Position numbers and translations under genes: made by a program
Notes under the pieces: generated by a model
Told to the model about the DNA's origin: nothing
Database searches by the model: none
What the model saw: the letters and a program-made list of their open reading frames with translations, nothing else
Assembly: GCA_016722025.1 (NCBI GenBank)
Contig: JADKGZ010000003.1
Span: forward strand, 338,853-402,852
Source: Acidimicrobiaceae bacterium
Lineage (GTDB): Bacteria > Actinomycetota > Acidimicrobiia > Acidimicrobiales > Ilumatobacteraceae
Length of the DNA stretch: 64,000 nucleotides
Direction: 5' to 3'
Shown here: positions 25,513 through 35,921 of the stretch, piece after piece
How the letters are laid out: every line of letters starts with the position of its first letter
Position numbering within the stretch: the stretch's first letter is position 1

Positions 25513-25768
25513 GCGGGCCCGCCACCCTCGCTGCCGGCACGCGCCGGGCTGTGCATGACCTGTGGGGTACGGTGCACCCGGCGGGGGACAACAGCAAGTT
25601 GTCCCCCGAACTACACGAGGGTGATCTTTCACCTGTGCACGCGTGGGGAAACCCGTGTGCACAGACTTTCGCCACCTACGCTGGGCAAACAAGGGGTTGT
25701 GCACAATCCACAGCCCTTATTACCTCTATTACCTTTGTACATCACCCCATGACGCGAAAGGGAACGCT
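25513..25768 (+). other. oriC: Probable replication origin (oriC) between dnaA and dnaN
   Basis: A 256-base gap without a gene. It contains an 11-bp perfect hairpin (25582-25592 with 25598-25608; arms end GACAAC/GTTGTC), an inverted pair CTGTGCAC/GTGCACAG (25633-25640, 25657-25664), the variant DnaA box TTGTGCACA (25697-25705, one mismatch, palindromic with the next base), and CAATCCACA (25704-25712). These are followed by the only AT-rich stretch nearby (25716-25741, with two ATTACC units), a candidate unwinding element. Position and content fit oriC of actinobacteria. The hairpin could also act as the dnaA terminator. Confidence 0.72.
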
Positions 25769-26863
25769 GTGAAGTTCCGTTGTGAACGTGAAGCGCTGGC
25801 CGAGGCGCTGGCCACCGCCGGTCGTGCAGCCACCGGTCGTACCGGCGCCCTGCCCGTGCTCTCCGGGCTCCGGCTCGAGCTCATTGGCAACCAACTGTCG
25901 GTCACGGGCACCGACCTCGATCTCACGATCCAGTTGTCGGTCGAGGTGGGTGGCGAGAGCGACGGTGGGGTGGTGCTGCCGGCGCGACTCGCTGCCGACA
26001 TCGTTCGTTCGCTGGGCCAGGGCAAGGTCGATGTGGTTGTCGAGGGCGACGACGTCACGATCAGCAACGGTCGGTCCAACTTCACGGTGCGGCCACTCAG
26101 CTTCGATGACTACCCGAAGCTGGCATCGCCGGTCAACACCTCGGTCACGCTGCCGGCCGCCGAGTTCGGGGCCGCGCTGCGCCAGGTGGTGCGCGCCGCC
26201 AGCACCGACGAGGCACGGCCGATCCTCACCGGCGTGATGATGACCGCCGAAGGCGATGGCCTGCGCATGGTGGCCACCGACTCGTACCGGTTGGCCGTGC
26301 GCGATCTGGTCGGTCAACAGGTGCTGGCCGCCGACCAGAAGGTCATCATCCCCGGGCGCGCCCTCACCGAGTTGCAGCGACTGGTGGGTGGGGGCGAAGA
26401 GGTCACCATGCGCCTCGGCGACCGCGACGCAACCTTCGAGGTCGGCACCACCCGCCTCACCACCCGCCTCATCGAAGGTGAGTTCCCCAACTATCGCCAG
26501 CTCATCCCCGGATCGCACCCCAACACCCTCACGGTCGAGCGCGAGCCGCTGCTGGAGGCGATCCGGCGCGTGAAGATCCTGGCGAAGGACGCCACCCCGG
26601 TGCGGCTGCAGATGGGGGGCGACACGCTGCGCCTCACCGCCATCACGCAAGACGTCGGCAACGCGTCGGAAGAGCTCGACGCCCAGTACGTGGGCGCCGA
26701 GTTGACGGTGGCGTTCAATCCCGACTACTTCGCCGCCGGTGTCGAAGCGTGCATCGGCGACTCGATCACGCTCTCCACGCTCGATGCGCTCAAGCCGGCC
26801 GTGGTTCGCGGAGTGGGCATCGACGACTACCTGTACCTGCTGATGCCGGTGCGGGTGCCCTAA
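25769..26863 (+). CDS. dnaN: DNA polymerase III sliding clamp (beta subunit)
   Basis: A 364-residue protein forming the ring-shaped clamp that tethers polymerase III to DNA. Three clamp domains are recognisable; conserved pieces include LPVLSGLRLEL, EARPILTGVMM, ATDSYRLAVRD and the C-terminal YLLMPVR that lines the hydrophobic partner pocket. It starts with GTG at 25769 after an AAAGGGA site. Upstream in-frame codons belong to the origin region. Confidence 0.97.
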   Translation: MKFRCEREALAEALATAGRAATGRTGALPVLSGLRLELIGNQLSVTGTDLDLTIQLSVEVGGESDGGVVLPARLAADIVRSLGQGKVDVVVEGDDVTISNGRSNFTVRPLSFDDYPKLASPVNTSVTLPAAEFGAALRQVVRAASTDEARPILTGVMMTAEGDGLRMVATDSYRLAVRDLVGQQVLAADQKVIIPGRALTELQRLVGGGEEVTMRLGDRDATFEVGTTRLTTRLIEGEFPNYRQLIPGSHPNTLTVEREPLLEAIRRVKILAKDATPVRLQMGGDTLRLTAITQDVGNASEELDAQYVGAELTVAFNPDYFAAGVEACIGDSITLSTLDALKPAVVRGVGIDDYLYLLMPVRVP

Positions 26864-26891
26864 CACCGCTGGCCCGTAGTGTGGCCTGCGC

Positions 26892-27974
26892 ATGATCGTT
26901 ACTCGGCTCGAGCTCGTCGACTTCCGCAACTACGTCGAGGCATCGTTCCAGTTCCATCACGGCATCACCGCCATCGTCGGACTCAACGGGCAGGGCAAGA
27001 CGAACCTCGCAGAGGCACTCGCGTACCTTGCGTCGCTCGACAGCTTTCGCGGAGCGCCCACCGACGCGCTCATCCGCGTTGGTGCCCAGACCGCTGTCGT
27101 GCGAGCAACAGTGCTGCACCCCGACGGACGCGAGTTACTGGTCGAGCTGGAGCTGTCGCGCCACGGCCGCACTCGAGTGCAGGTGAACAAGCAGAAGCTC
27201 GGCAGGTCGCGCGAGCTGTTGGGTGTGATGCGCGTGACGGTGTTCTCACCCGACGATCTCGCGCTGGTGAAGGGCAGCCCGCAGGAACGGCGGCGCTTCA
27301 TGGACGACACGCTCGTGGCGTTGGCCCTGAAGTACGACGCGTTGCGGTTGGAGCTGGATCGCATCGTGAAGCAGCGCAACACGTTGCTCAAGCAAGCGGC
27401 CGGCCGTCTCACCGACGAGCTCGACGTGACACTCGACGTGTGGGACGCGAAGTTCGCGCAGGTGGGCGATCAGTTCGGTCACGCCCGCGCGGTGCTGATC
27501 GCTCGCCTGTCGCCGATGGTTGCCGAGGCGTACGAGCAGCTGGCCGATCGACGGAGCGTGGTCGACCTGCGCTACGAGCCGGCGTGGCGCGCACAGGGGT
27601 TTGTGACCGCACTGGCCGCGGCTCGCGGCGACGACGTGCGGCGCGGCGTCAGCACCGTCGGCCCGCATCGTGACGATGTGGAGCTGTTCATCGGCGGTCT
27701 GCCGGCGCGCACGCACGCGTCGCAGGGCGAACAACGAACGTTGGCGCTGGCGCTGCGGTTGGCAGGTCACCGAATGGTGGCCGAGAAGGCCGGCAGCAGC
27801 CCCGTGCTGGTGCTCGACGACGTGCTCAGCGAGCTCGACCCGCGGCGCTCGGCGGCGCTGCTCACCCACCTTCCACCCGGCCAGGTGGTGCTCACCACGG
27901 CGGGGGTGCTGCCAGCAGCAGCGCACCCCGACGCCATCGTGCGCATCGAATCGGGTGCGGTGCTGGCAGAGTGA
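26892..27974 (+). CDS. recF: DNA replication and repair protein RecF
   Basis: A 360-residue SMC-like ATPase that helps load RecA at gaps. Walker A GLNGQGKT (about 33-40), the ABC signature-type SQGEQRTLALALRLA and Walker B VLVLDDVLSELD are intact, and FRNY near the N-terminus is typical. It lies 28 bases after dnaN and four bases before the DUF721 gene. Confidence 0.97.
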   Translation: MIVTRLELVDFRNYVEASFQFHHGITAIVGLNGQGKTNLAEALAYLASLDSFRGAPTDALIRVGAQTAVVRATVLHPDGRELLVELELSRHGRTRVQVNKQKLGRSRELLGVMRVTVFSPDDLALVKGSPQERRRFMDDTLVALALKYDALRLELDRIVKQRNTLLKQAAGRLTDELDVTLDVWDAKFAQVGDQFGHARAVLIARLSPMVAEAYEQLADRRSVVDLRYEPAWRAQGFVTALAAARGDDVRRGVSTVGPHRDDVELFIGGLPARTHASQGEQRTLALALRLAGHRMVAEKAGSSPVLVLDDVLSELDPRRSAALLTHLPPGQVVLTTAGVLPAAAHPDAIVRIESGAVLAE

Positions 27975-27978
27975 TCCG

Positions 27979-28368
27979 GTGACGCGCGACGAACCGATTC
28001 GGCTGGGCGACAGCCTGCACCAGGTGGTGCGTGCGCTGCGCCCCGAAACCGGCCCGGCGGCGGCCCCGGCGGCGGTGATGGGTGGAGTGTTCGGTCGCTG
28101 GGAGGAAGCCGTCGGCGAAGCGCTGGCGCTGCACGTGCAACCGGTGAAACTGGACGGCACCACGCTGGTGGTGAAGGTCGACGACCCGGCCTGGGCGACG
28201 CAGTTGAAGTTCCTCGAGGGCACCCTGCGCAAGCGCCTGCTGGAGGTCGCCGGGGCGACCGATCGAGCGCATCGAAGTGCGCGTCGGCCGCTGATCGAGG
28301 GCCTGGCCGGCAGTGGTGGGTGCCGGTGGCCCAATCGGGGGCGGGGGGTGGTGCGCGGCCCTCGCTGA
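27979..28368 (+). CDS. DUF721 (DciA-like) protein, 3' end probably frameshifted
   Basis: A small protein in the usual recF-gyrB slot. DUF721 proteins related to DciA help load the replicative helicase. The body is normal (GDSLHQVVRALRP, VFGRWEEAVGE, LVVKVDDPAWATQLKFLEG). The last residues as read are atypical and proline/arginine rich. In the frame one base on, bases 28259-28294 read PIERIEVRVGR and stop, the expected family ending. A one-base gain (or two-base loss) near 28250-28258 therefore probably replaced the true end. It starts with GTG at 27979. Confidence 0.75.
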   Translation: MTRDEPIRLGDSLHQVVRALRPETGPAAAPAAVMGGVFGRWEEAVGEALALHVQPVKLDGTTLVVKVDDPAWATQLKFLEGTLRKRLLEVAGATDRAHRSARRPLIEGLAGSGGCRWPNRGRGVVRGPR

Positions 28369-28567
28369 CTGGCGCCCCGGGCTTCTCCGGCGTGGGCGGT
28401 CACTGACCGTCTCCCTTGAAGTGTTCACCCTCCACCTCTTTGCGACACCCCTCGGGTAGGCTGTGAACCACTCGCGACGACGGCTGAGAGCGCAGGGATC
28501 CAGCTCATGTGTCGCCAAGAAACCAGCAGGTCAACGCCTGTTTTCCCCCGAAACGATCGAGGTGCGC

Positions 28568-30526
28568 GTGTCGTCCGACACCAATCAAGCCAGCGCTAGT
28601 TACAGCGCCAAGGACATCCAGGTGCTGGAGGGTCTCGACCCGGTCAGAAAACGCCCCGGCATGTACATCGGGTCCACCGGTCTCGCTGGTCTCCACCACC
28701 TCATCTGGGAGGTCGTCGACAACTCGGTCGACGAGGCGATGGCGGGCTTCGCCACGCGGATCAACGTCACGCTGTTGGCCGATGGCGGCTGCCGCGTCGA
28801 CGATGACGGTCGCGGTTTCCCGGTCGATCCGTACCCGTCGGGCCCACACAAGGGCAAGAGCGCCGCCGAGGTGGTGCTCACGGTGCTGCACGCCGGCGGC
28901 AAGTTCGGTGGCGAGGGCTACAAGGTCTCCGGCGGTCTCCATGGCGTGGGCGTCAGCGTGGTCAACGCCCTCAGCGAACGGCTGCTCCTCGAAGTCGACA
29001 AGGGCGGCCGCCGCTACCAGCAGGAGTACGCCAAGGGCGGCAAGCCGCAGGGCAAGATCGCCGACATCGGGCCCACGCCGGCGCGCGGTCGCACCAGCGG
29101 TAGCACCGTCAGCTTCTGGCCCGATCCCACCGTGTTCGTCGCCGAAGGCACCGAGTTCGTCACCCGCACCGTGCTCGAGCGCCTGCAGACCATGGCATTC
29201 CTCAACAGAGGTCTCGAGATCGTCTTCAAGGACGAGCGTGAGGGCAAGCAGCAAGACGTCACGTTCCAGTACAAGGGCGGCATCGTCGACTTCGTCAAGC
29301 ACCTCAACATGTCGAAGGAAGCCCTGTTCAGCAAGGTCGCGCACTACGAGGACGAAGACACCGAAGGTGGCCAAACCCTCGACATCGCCATCCAGTGGAA
29401 CACGGGTTACTACGAGGGCATCCACGGGTACGCCAACGGCATCTCCACCATCGAGGGTGGCATGCACGTGGAGGGGTTCAAGACCGCCCTCACCAGTGTC
29501 GTCAACAAGTACGCGCGCACGAAGAACCTGCTGAAGGAAAAGGACGACAACCTGCTCGGCGAGGACATCCGCGAAGGCATCACCGCCATCGTCTCGGTGA
29601 AGTTGCGCGAGCCGCAGTTCGAGGGTCAGACCAAGGCCAAGTTGGGCAACGTCCCCATGCGCAGCTTCGTGCAGAAGGCCACCAACGAACGCCTGGCCGA
29701 ATGGCTGGAGGAGAACCCCACCGAGGCCAACAAGCTGGTCAAGAAGGGTCTCGCGGCCGCGCAGGCCCGAGTGGCGGCGAAGAACGCCCGCAACGCCATC
29801 CGGCGCAAGACCGCATTGGCCGGCGCCGGCATGCCCGACAAGCTGAAGGACTGCAGCAGCGGCAACCCCGAGGAGAGCGAGATCTTCATCGTCGAGGGCG
29901 ACTCGGCGGGTGGCTCGGCGCTCAACGCCCGCGACCCCCGCACGCAGGCACTGCTGCCCATTCGCGGCAAGATCCTCAACGTCGAACGGTCACGCCTCGA
30001 CAAGATGCTGAAGAACAACGAGATCCAGGCGCTCATCACCGCCATCGGTGGCGGCGTGGGCGACGAGTTCGATGCCGCCAAGGCCCGCTACCACAAGGTG
30101 ATCATCCTGTGCGACGCCGATGTCGACGGCAGCCACATCCGCACGCTGCTGCTCACCTTCTTCTTCCGCCAGATGCGCACGATGGTCGAGGCCGGCTACG
30201 TCTACATCGCCCAGCCGCCGCTGTTCTCCACGCTGGTCGGCAAGGAGAAGATCTACCTCAAGGACGAGCACGCCAAGAACCGCTTCCTCGAGGCGCACCC
30301 CAACCACAAGAACGACTTCAACCGGTTGAAGGGCCTCGGCGAGATGGACTGGGAAGAGCTGAAGCCCACCACGATGGACGTCAGCACCCGCACGCTGCTG
30401 CAGATCACCGTCGAGGAAGCCGCGCTGGCCGACGAGATCACCAGCGTGCTGATGGGCGACGACGTCGATCTCCGCAAGCAGTTCATCACCACCAACGCCC
30501 GCGACGTACGGAACCTGGACTTCTGA
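28568..30526 (+). CDS. gyrB: DNA gyrase subunit B
   Basis: A 652-residue ATPase subunit of gyrase. GHKL ATPase motifs (EVVDNSVDEAMAG, DDGRGFPVD, GGLHGVGVSVVNAL), the Toprim EGDSAGG near residue 444 and DADVDGSHI are intact. The GTG at 28568 is preferred: the expected core starts just after it and a GAGGT site precedes it; GTG at 28562 is close behind. The 199-base upstream gap has no gene; TAGGCT at 28457 could be a -10 element. It is one base from gyrA. Confidence 0.97.
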   Translation: MSSDTNQASASYSAKDIQVLEGLDPVRKRPGMYIGSTGLAGLHHLIWEVVDNSVDEAMAGFATRINVTLLADGGCRVDDDGRGFPVDPYPSGPHKGKSAAEVVLTVLHAGGKFGGEGYKVSGGLHGVGVSVVNALSERLLLEVDKGGRRYQQEYAKGGKPQGKIADIGPTPARGRTSGSTVSFWPDPTVFVAEGTEFVTRTVLERLQTMAFLNRGLEIVFKDEREGKQQDVTFQYKGGIVDFVKHLNMSKEALFSKVAHYEDEDTEGGQTLDIAIQWNTGYYEGIHGYANGISTIEGGMHVEGFKTALTSVVNKYARTKNLLKEKDDNLLGEDIREGITAIVSVKLREPQFEGQTKAKLGNVPMRSFVQKATNERLAEWLEENPTEANKLVKKGLAAAQARVAAKNARNAIRRKTALAGAGMPDKLKDCSSGNPEESEIFIVEGDSAGGSALNARDPRTQALLPIRGKILNVERSRLDKMLKNNEIQALITAIGGGVGDEFDAAKARYHKVIILCDADVDGSHIRTLLLTFFFRQMRTMVEAGYVYIAQPPLFSTLVGKEKIYLKDEHAKNRFLEAHPNHKNDFNRLKGLGEMDWEELKPTTMDVSTRTLLQITVEEAALADEITSVLMGDDVDLRKQFITTNARDVRNLDF

Positions 30527-30527
30527 C

Positions 30528-33002
<2,475 letters not shown>

Positions 33003-33082
33003 GCAACTCCACGTACCTTGCGCCTCGGCGCCGCCTTGCGGCTTGAGCCGCCACAACCGACAGCTGTTTCGAACGATCGGGT

Positions 33083-33394
33083 GTGATGCGCGTGCGACAA
33101 CGTACGGAGACGGGTCAGGCAACGGTGCTGCTGCTCGCGCTGGTGGTGCTGGCAGTGGTGACGATGGTGGCGACCGCCAGGTTCGGCGGCCGAGTGGTGA
33201 CGCGCGAGCACGCACAGATCGCCGCCGATGCAGCGGCACTGGCAGGCACCACTGGTGGCCGCGCCGCCGCCGAGCGCCTTGCCGCGGCCAACGGTGGTGT
33301 GGTGGTGGGCTTCAGCTGGGTGGGGGACGTGGTGCAGGTGACGGTGCGCGTGGATGACGCAGTGGCGACCGCCCGTGCCACGCGCGCCCCTTGA
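33083..33394 (+). CDS. TadE-like Flp pilus-associated protein
   Basis: A 103-residue protein with an N-terminal membrane helix (about 11-30: GQATVLLLALVVLAVVTMV) directly followed by an alpha-helical, Ala-rich segment (AQIAADAAALAGTT). This is the layout of TadE-like minor pseudopilins, including those beside actinobacterial type II secretion genes. No other tad or pilus gene is present here, so it is an orphan. The GTG at 33083 or the ATG three bases later can start it. Confidence 0.7.
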   Translation: MMRVRQRTETGQATVLLLALVVLAVVTMVATARFGGRVVTREHAQIAADAAALAGTTGGRAAAERLAAANGGVVVGFSWVGDVVQVTVRVDDAVATARATRAP

Positions 33395-33421
33395 CCACGC
33401 CGTGTTGCCTACACTCGCCAC

Positions 33422-34621
33422 GTGGACAACGGCGTGCCTCCCACCGACAAGCGCACGCCGCCGCGCCCCGCCGCACGGCCGAAGAAGAACGCGCGGTCGG
33501 CGCCGCCGGGCGATCCGCGCACGGAGGGTGCCAACGGCAGTGCGCACAGCGTCGGTGCGACATCGGGAAACGGGTCGGGGAACGGGAAGAGTGCCGAGAC
33601 GACCGGCAGTGGCGACCGCGCGGTACCCAAGACACCCCGCCAACGCTCCAGCGCCGCCACCGCCACGCGCACGCACCACGCACCGTCGGCCGCCACCGTT
33701 GCCGCGCCGCCGGCCGTTGCCGCGCCGCCGGCCGTTGCCGCGCCACCCGCCGAGGTCGTGTTGCCCAGCGAGGTCGTGTTGCCCAGCGAGGTCGTGTTGC
33801 CCAGCGAGGTCGTCGACACAGTGCCGGCATCGGTCAGCCCTGCGCTCGATTCGCCCACGGCCACAGCGGTTGCCGGCGGCAGCGTTGCGGCGGAGTTGGT
33901 GGCGTTGCCGCTGCCCGAGGCACCCCTCGATCTCTTCGCCGATCCGTTCGGAGTCGACGGTGTGCTCGCCGAGCAGGCGCGCATGCCGCTGCTGTTGCCA
34001 CCGATCGTGCCGGGCGAGCCCGACGCGCTGGCCGCGCCACCGACGCCCGCCGGCGCGACGGTGCTGGTGCCGGTGGCGATGCCCGAGTTCACCGACACCG
34101 ATGGCACCGATGGCATGCCCTCGTTGGCACGCCCGAAGAAGCCGATGCGGCCGTTGCGCAAGCCGATCACCGTGCAGCGCCGCCGGCCGCGAGTGCGCCG
34201 GGTCACCCGCGTGGTGCGCCACGTCGACACCTGGAGCGTGTTCAAGGTGGCACTGGTGTTCAACCTGTTCCTCTATGGGGTCTGCCTCACCGCTGGTGTG
34301 CTGTTGTGGCAGGTCGCGCAGAACACCGGCACCGTCGACAACATCGAGCGCTTCTTCGAGAGCTTCGGTTGGGAGACCTTCCAGCTCAAGGGCGGCGAGA
34401 TCTTCCACAACTCGTGGATCGCCGGGCTGTTCCTCGTCGTCGGGTTCACCGGGCTCGCGGTGCTGATGGCCACGCTGTTCAACCTGATCACCGACCTGGT
34501 CGGTGGCATTCGGGTGAGTGTGTTGGAGGAGGAAGTGGTGGCCCGCGAGGATCGCGGCTTGGGCTGGCGCCGCGGCGGGCGCAGCCGGCCGGTCGTGCCC
34601 GAGGAGAAGGAACCCGGTTGA
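33422..34621 (+). CDS. DUF3566 transmembrane protein (Rv0007-like)
   Basis: A 399-residue protein in the slot after gyrA, as in mycobacteria. The C-terminal DUF3566 domain (about 255-375) has two membrane helices (FKVALVFNLFLYGVCLTAGVL and AGLFLVVGFTGLAVLMATLF) around a conserved DNIERFFESFGW segment. The N-terminal 230 residues are disordered and basic, then Ala/Pro/Val rich with two sets of tandem repeats. The start is a GTG. Function is not established; neighbours suggest an envelope or division role. Confidence 0.88.
   Translation: MDNGVPPTDKRTPPRPAARPKKNARSAPPGDPRTEGANGSAHSVGATSGNGSGNGKSAETTGSGDRAVPKTPRQRSSAATATRTHHAPSAATVAAPPAVAAPPAVAAPPAEVVLPSEVVLPSEVVLPSEVVDTVPASVSPALDSPTATAVAGGSVAAELVALPLPEAPLDLFADPFGVDGVLAEQARMPLLLPPIVPGEPDALAAPPTPAGATVLVPVAMPEFTDTDGTDGMPSLARPKKPMRPLRKPITVQRRRPRVRRVTRVVRHVDTWSVFKVALVFNLFLYGVCLTAGVLLWQVAQNTGTVDNIERFFESFGWETFQLKGGEIFHNSWIAGLFLVVGFTGLAVLMATLFNLITDLVGGIRVSVLEEEVVAREDRGLGWRRGGRSRPVVPEEKEPG
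33698..33814 (+). repeat. Two consecutive 18-bp tandem repeat arrays
   Basis: Three copies of an 18-base unit encoding VAAPPA (33698-33751) run directly into three copies plus half of another 18-base unit encoding EVVLPS (33752-33814). Both keep frame in the DUF3566 linker. Confidence 0.9.
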
Positions 34622-34647
34622 GGGTTTTCGTGCGCGCCCGCTAGCCT
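34618..34647 (+). promoter_or_regulatory. Possible promoter of tRNA-Ile
   Basis: TTGAGG and TAGCCT are separated by 18 bases and end 14 bases before the tRNA. The -35 element overlaps the stop of the DUF3566 gene. The spacing and sequence are acceptable but not distinctive. Confidence 0.35.
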
Positions 34648-34661
34648 TGCCTACCGCTACT

Positions 34662-34735
34662 GGGGCTATAGCTCAGTCGGTTAGAGCGCATCCCTGATAA
34701 GGATGAGGTCACAAGTTCGATTCTTGTTAGCCCCA
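34662..34735 (+). tRNA. ileT: tRNA-Ile (GAT)
   Basis: A complete 74-base cloverleaf: acceptor GGGGCTA/TAGCCCC with discriminator A, D loop AGCTCAGTCGGTTAGAGC, anticodon stem CATCC/GGATG around CTGATAA (anticodon GAT), and T loop TTCGATT. The 3' CCA is not encoded. It follows gyrA and the DUF3566 gene as in mycobacteria, but its usual neighbour tRNA-Ala is 28 kb away. Confidence 0.97.
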
Positions 34736-34742
34736 CATGGTG

Positions 34743-34785
34743 AATCCCCTGGCAAGTCGGCGAAAGACCGAACGGCCAGGGGATT
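34743..34785 (+). terminator. Strong hairpin after tRNA-Ile
   Basis: AATCCCCTGGC (34743-34753) pairs perfectly with GCCAGGGGATT (34775-34785) around a 21-base loop. It starts eight bases after the tRNA. Only a short T run follows, so it may be a processing or terminator structure. Confidence 0.6.
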
Positions 34786-34902
34786 TGTCGTTCCGGCGTG
34801 AGGCAACCGTGATGCAACCCGACCGGCCGATCCTCGGTGGAGCGGGGGCAACCAGGGTGGGTGCCGAAGGTACCCGTTGCAGTGGGTGGGGCGCCGTGGT
34901 AC

Positions 34903-35340
34903 TTATGCACCCAAAAGCCGGCCGTCGTAGCCGGTACAGCTTGTCCTTGTAGGTGACCTTTCTGACTTCTGGTTGAATCGCCCCGGTTTTGATGACTGCT
35001 CTCGTGTGCCGTGGTTGCCCTCGCTGTTGGTGAGCCCGAAGAGCCGCTCCTTCAGGATGGGGTCGTGCTCGTTCCACAAGGCGACGGCGAGGCACAGCCG
35101 CTGCTGGTTGTCGCACACGCCGGCCAGCCCATCCTCGCCCCAGCGGTACGCGCGCGAACGCGACTCGTCGTGGGTGAAGTACGCCCACGCGTCGCCGTCG
35201 TCGCTGTAGTCCTCGCGGACGGTGCCCCACTGGCGCTCGCTCAGGTACGGCCCCCAGGTGCGCCACGCGTCGCCCTCGCTCATCTCCTGCAGTCGTCGGT
35301 GCTCCGCGTGGGGTTCCATCGACGCAGTCTCGCGCGACAC
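34903..35340 (-). pseudogene. 5' remnant of an MGH1-type glucosidase gene
   Basis: The first 111 codons (35340 down to about 35008) match the N-terminus of large MGH1/GH63-like glucosyl hydrolases: RTWGPYLSERQWGTVREDYS, SRAYRWGEDGLAG, NDPILKERLFGLTN-like and SEGNHG. Full proteins run several hundred residues further. Here the similarity stops abruptly after GNHG and the frame continues into unrelated sequence to 34903. The 270 bases between the break and tRNA-Ile carry no recognisable gene. Truncation by insertion or excision of an element at the tRNA is inferred. Confidence 0.7.
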
Positions 35341-35349
35341 ACCCTGCGT

Positions 35350-35706
35350 TCAGAGTGGCTGGAAGAACACCACCTCCAGCCCGGTGGGGTCGTGAACCGC
35401 CAGGTTGCGGTGCCCCCAGGGCTGGTCGGCCAGGCCACGCAGGATGGGCACGCCAGCGGCGGCGAACGTGTCGTGCAAGGTGGCCACATCGGGGTGCTCG
35501 ACCGAGAGGAACAGGCCAGACACCTCGGCCTGCCGGGTGTGTTCGATGAGCTCCACCCGGGCCGTGTCGCCGTAGCCGAAGATGCGGCCACGACCCTGGC
35601 CGTCACCGGCCGGCCACTCGCGAGTGACCGGCCATCCGAGCACGTCGCCGTAGAAGCGGCATGCCGCGTCGAACCGAGTGGTGTGGCGCACGATGCGGAG
35701 TTCCAT
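35350..35706 (-). CDS. VOC/glyoxalase superfamily protein
   Basis: A 118-residue single-module vicinal-oxygen-chelate protein: MELRIVRHTTRFDAACRFYGDVLGW at the start, GLFLSVEHPDVATLHDTFAAAG in the middle, and HDPTGLEVVFFQP at the end. His and Glu residues are at family metal positions. Such proteins range from glyoxalases to antibiotic-binding proteins; no substrate can be named. The ATG at 35706 matches the domain start; GTG at 35715 is possible. It is divergent from the small membrane gene at 35787. Confidence 0.82.
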   Translation of the reverse strand: MELRIVRHTTRFDAACRFYGDVLGWPVTREWPAGDGQGRGRIFGYGDTARVELIEHTRQAEVSGLFLSVEHPDVATLHDTFAAAGVPILRGLADQPWGHRNLAVHDPTGLEVVFFQPL

Positions 35707-35786
35707 CTCCCGCACGGTACTCAGGGTGGCCGCGCGAGCGCTGCCGCCGGGCACAGTGATGGCACCGCCCTTGGTACGCTCCGCCC

Positions 35787-35921
35787 ATGAAGATGCTGCG
35801 TCGGGCACTGGTGGCACTGTCGTTCGCAGGCACGATCGCCGGGGTGCTGCGGTTGCGGGGCAAAGGCGGGGTGCCGCCGCAGGAGGGTGGCTGGCGCGAG
35901 GTCAGCGTGCCGCCGAGATGA
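35787..35921 (+). CDS. Small membrane protein, 44 residues
   Basis: A short gene encoding a basic N-terminus and one hydrophobic helix (ALVALSFAGTIAGVLRL), followed by a Gly/Pro-rich tail ending GGWREVSVPPR. Its stop overlaps the next ATG (ATGA), which argues that it is translated and coupled to the NAD-binding protein. I do not recognise a named family. Confidence 0.6.
   Translation: MKMLRRALVALSFAGTIAGVLRLRGKGGVPPQEGGWREVSVPPR

Noticed and set aside
28463..28567. Longer GyrB starting 35 codons upstream
   Set aside because: The extra residues do not resemble GyrB N-termini and a ribosome site fits the GTG at 28568.
34641..34910. Minus-strand open frame reading through tRNA-Ile (LTRIELVTSSLSGMRSN)
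   Set aside because: This is the complement of the tRNA itself, a common false gene; no protein family or ribosome site supports it.
34736..35010. Attachment-site duplicate of the tRNA-Ile 3' end
   Set aside because: I looked for a second copy of the tRNA 3' sequence in this stretch and did not find one.
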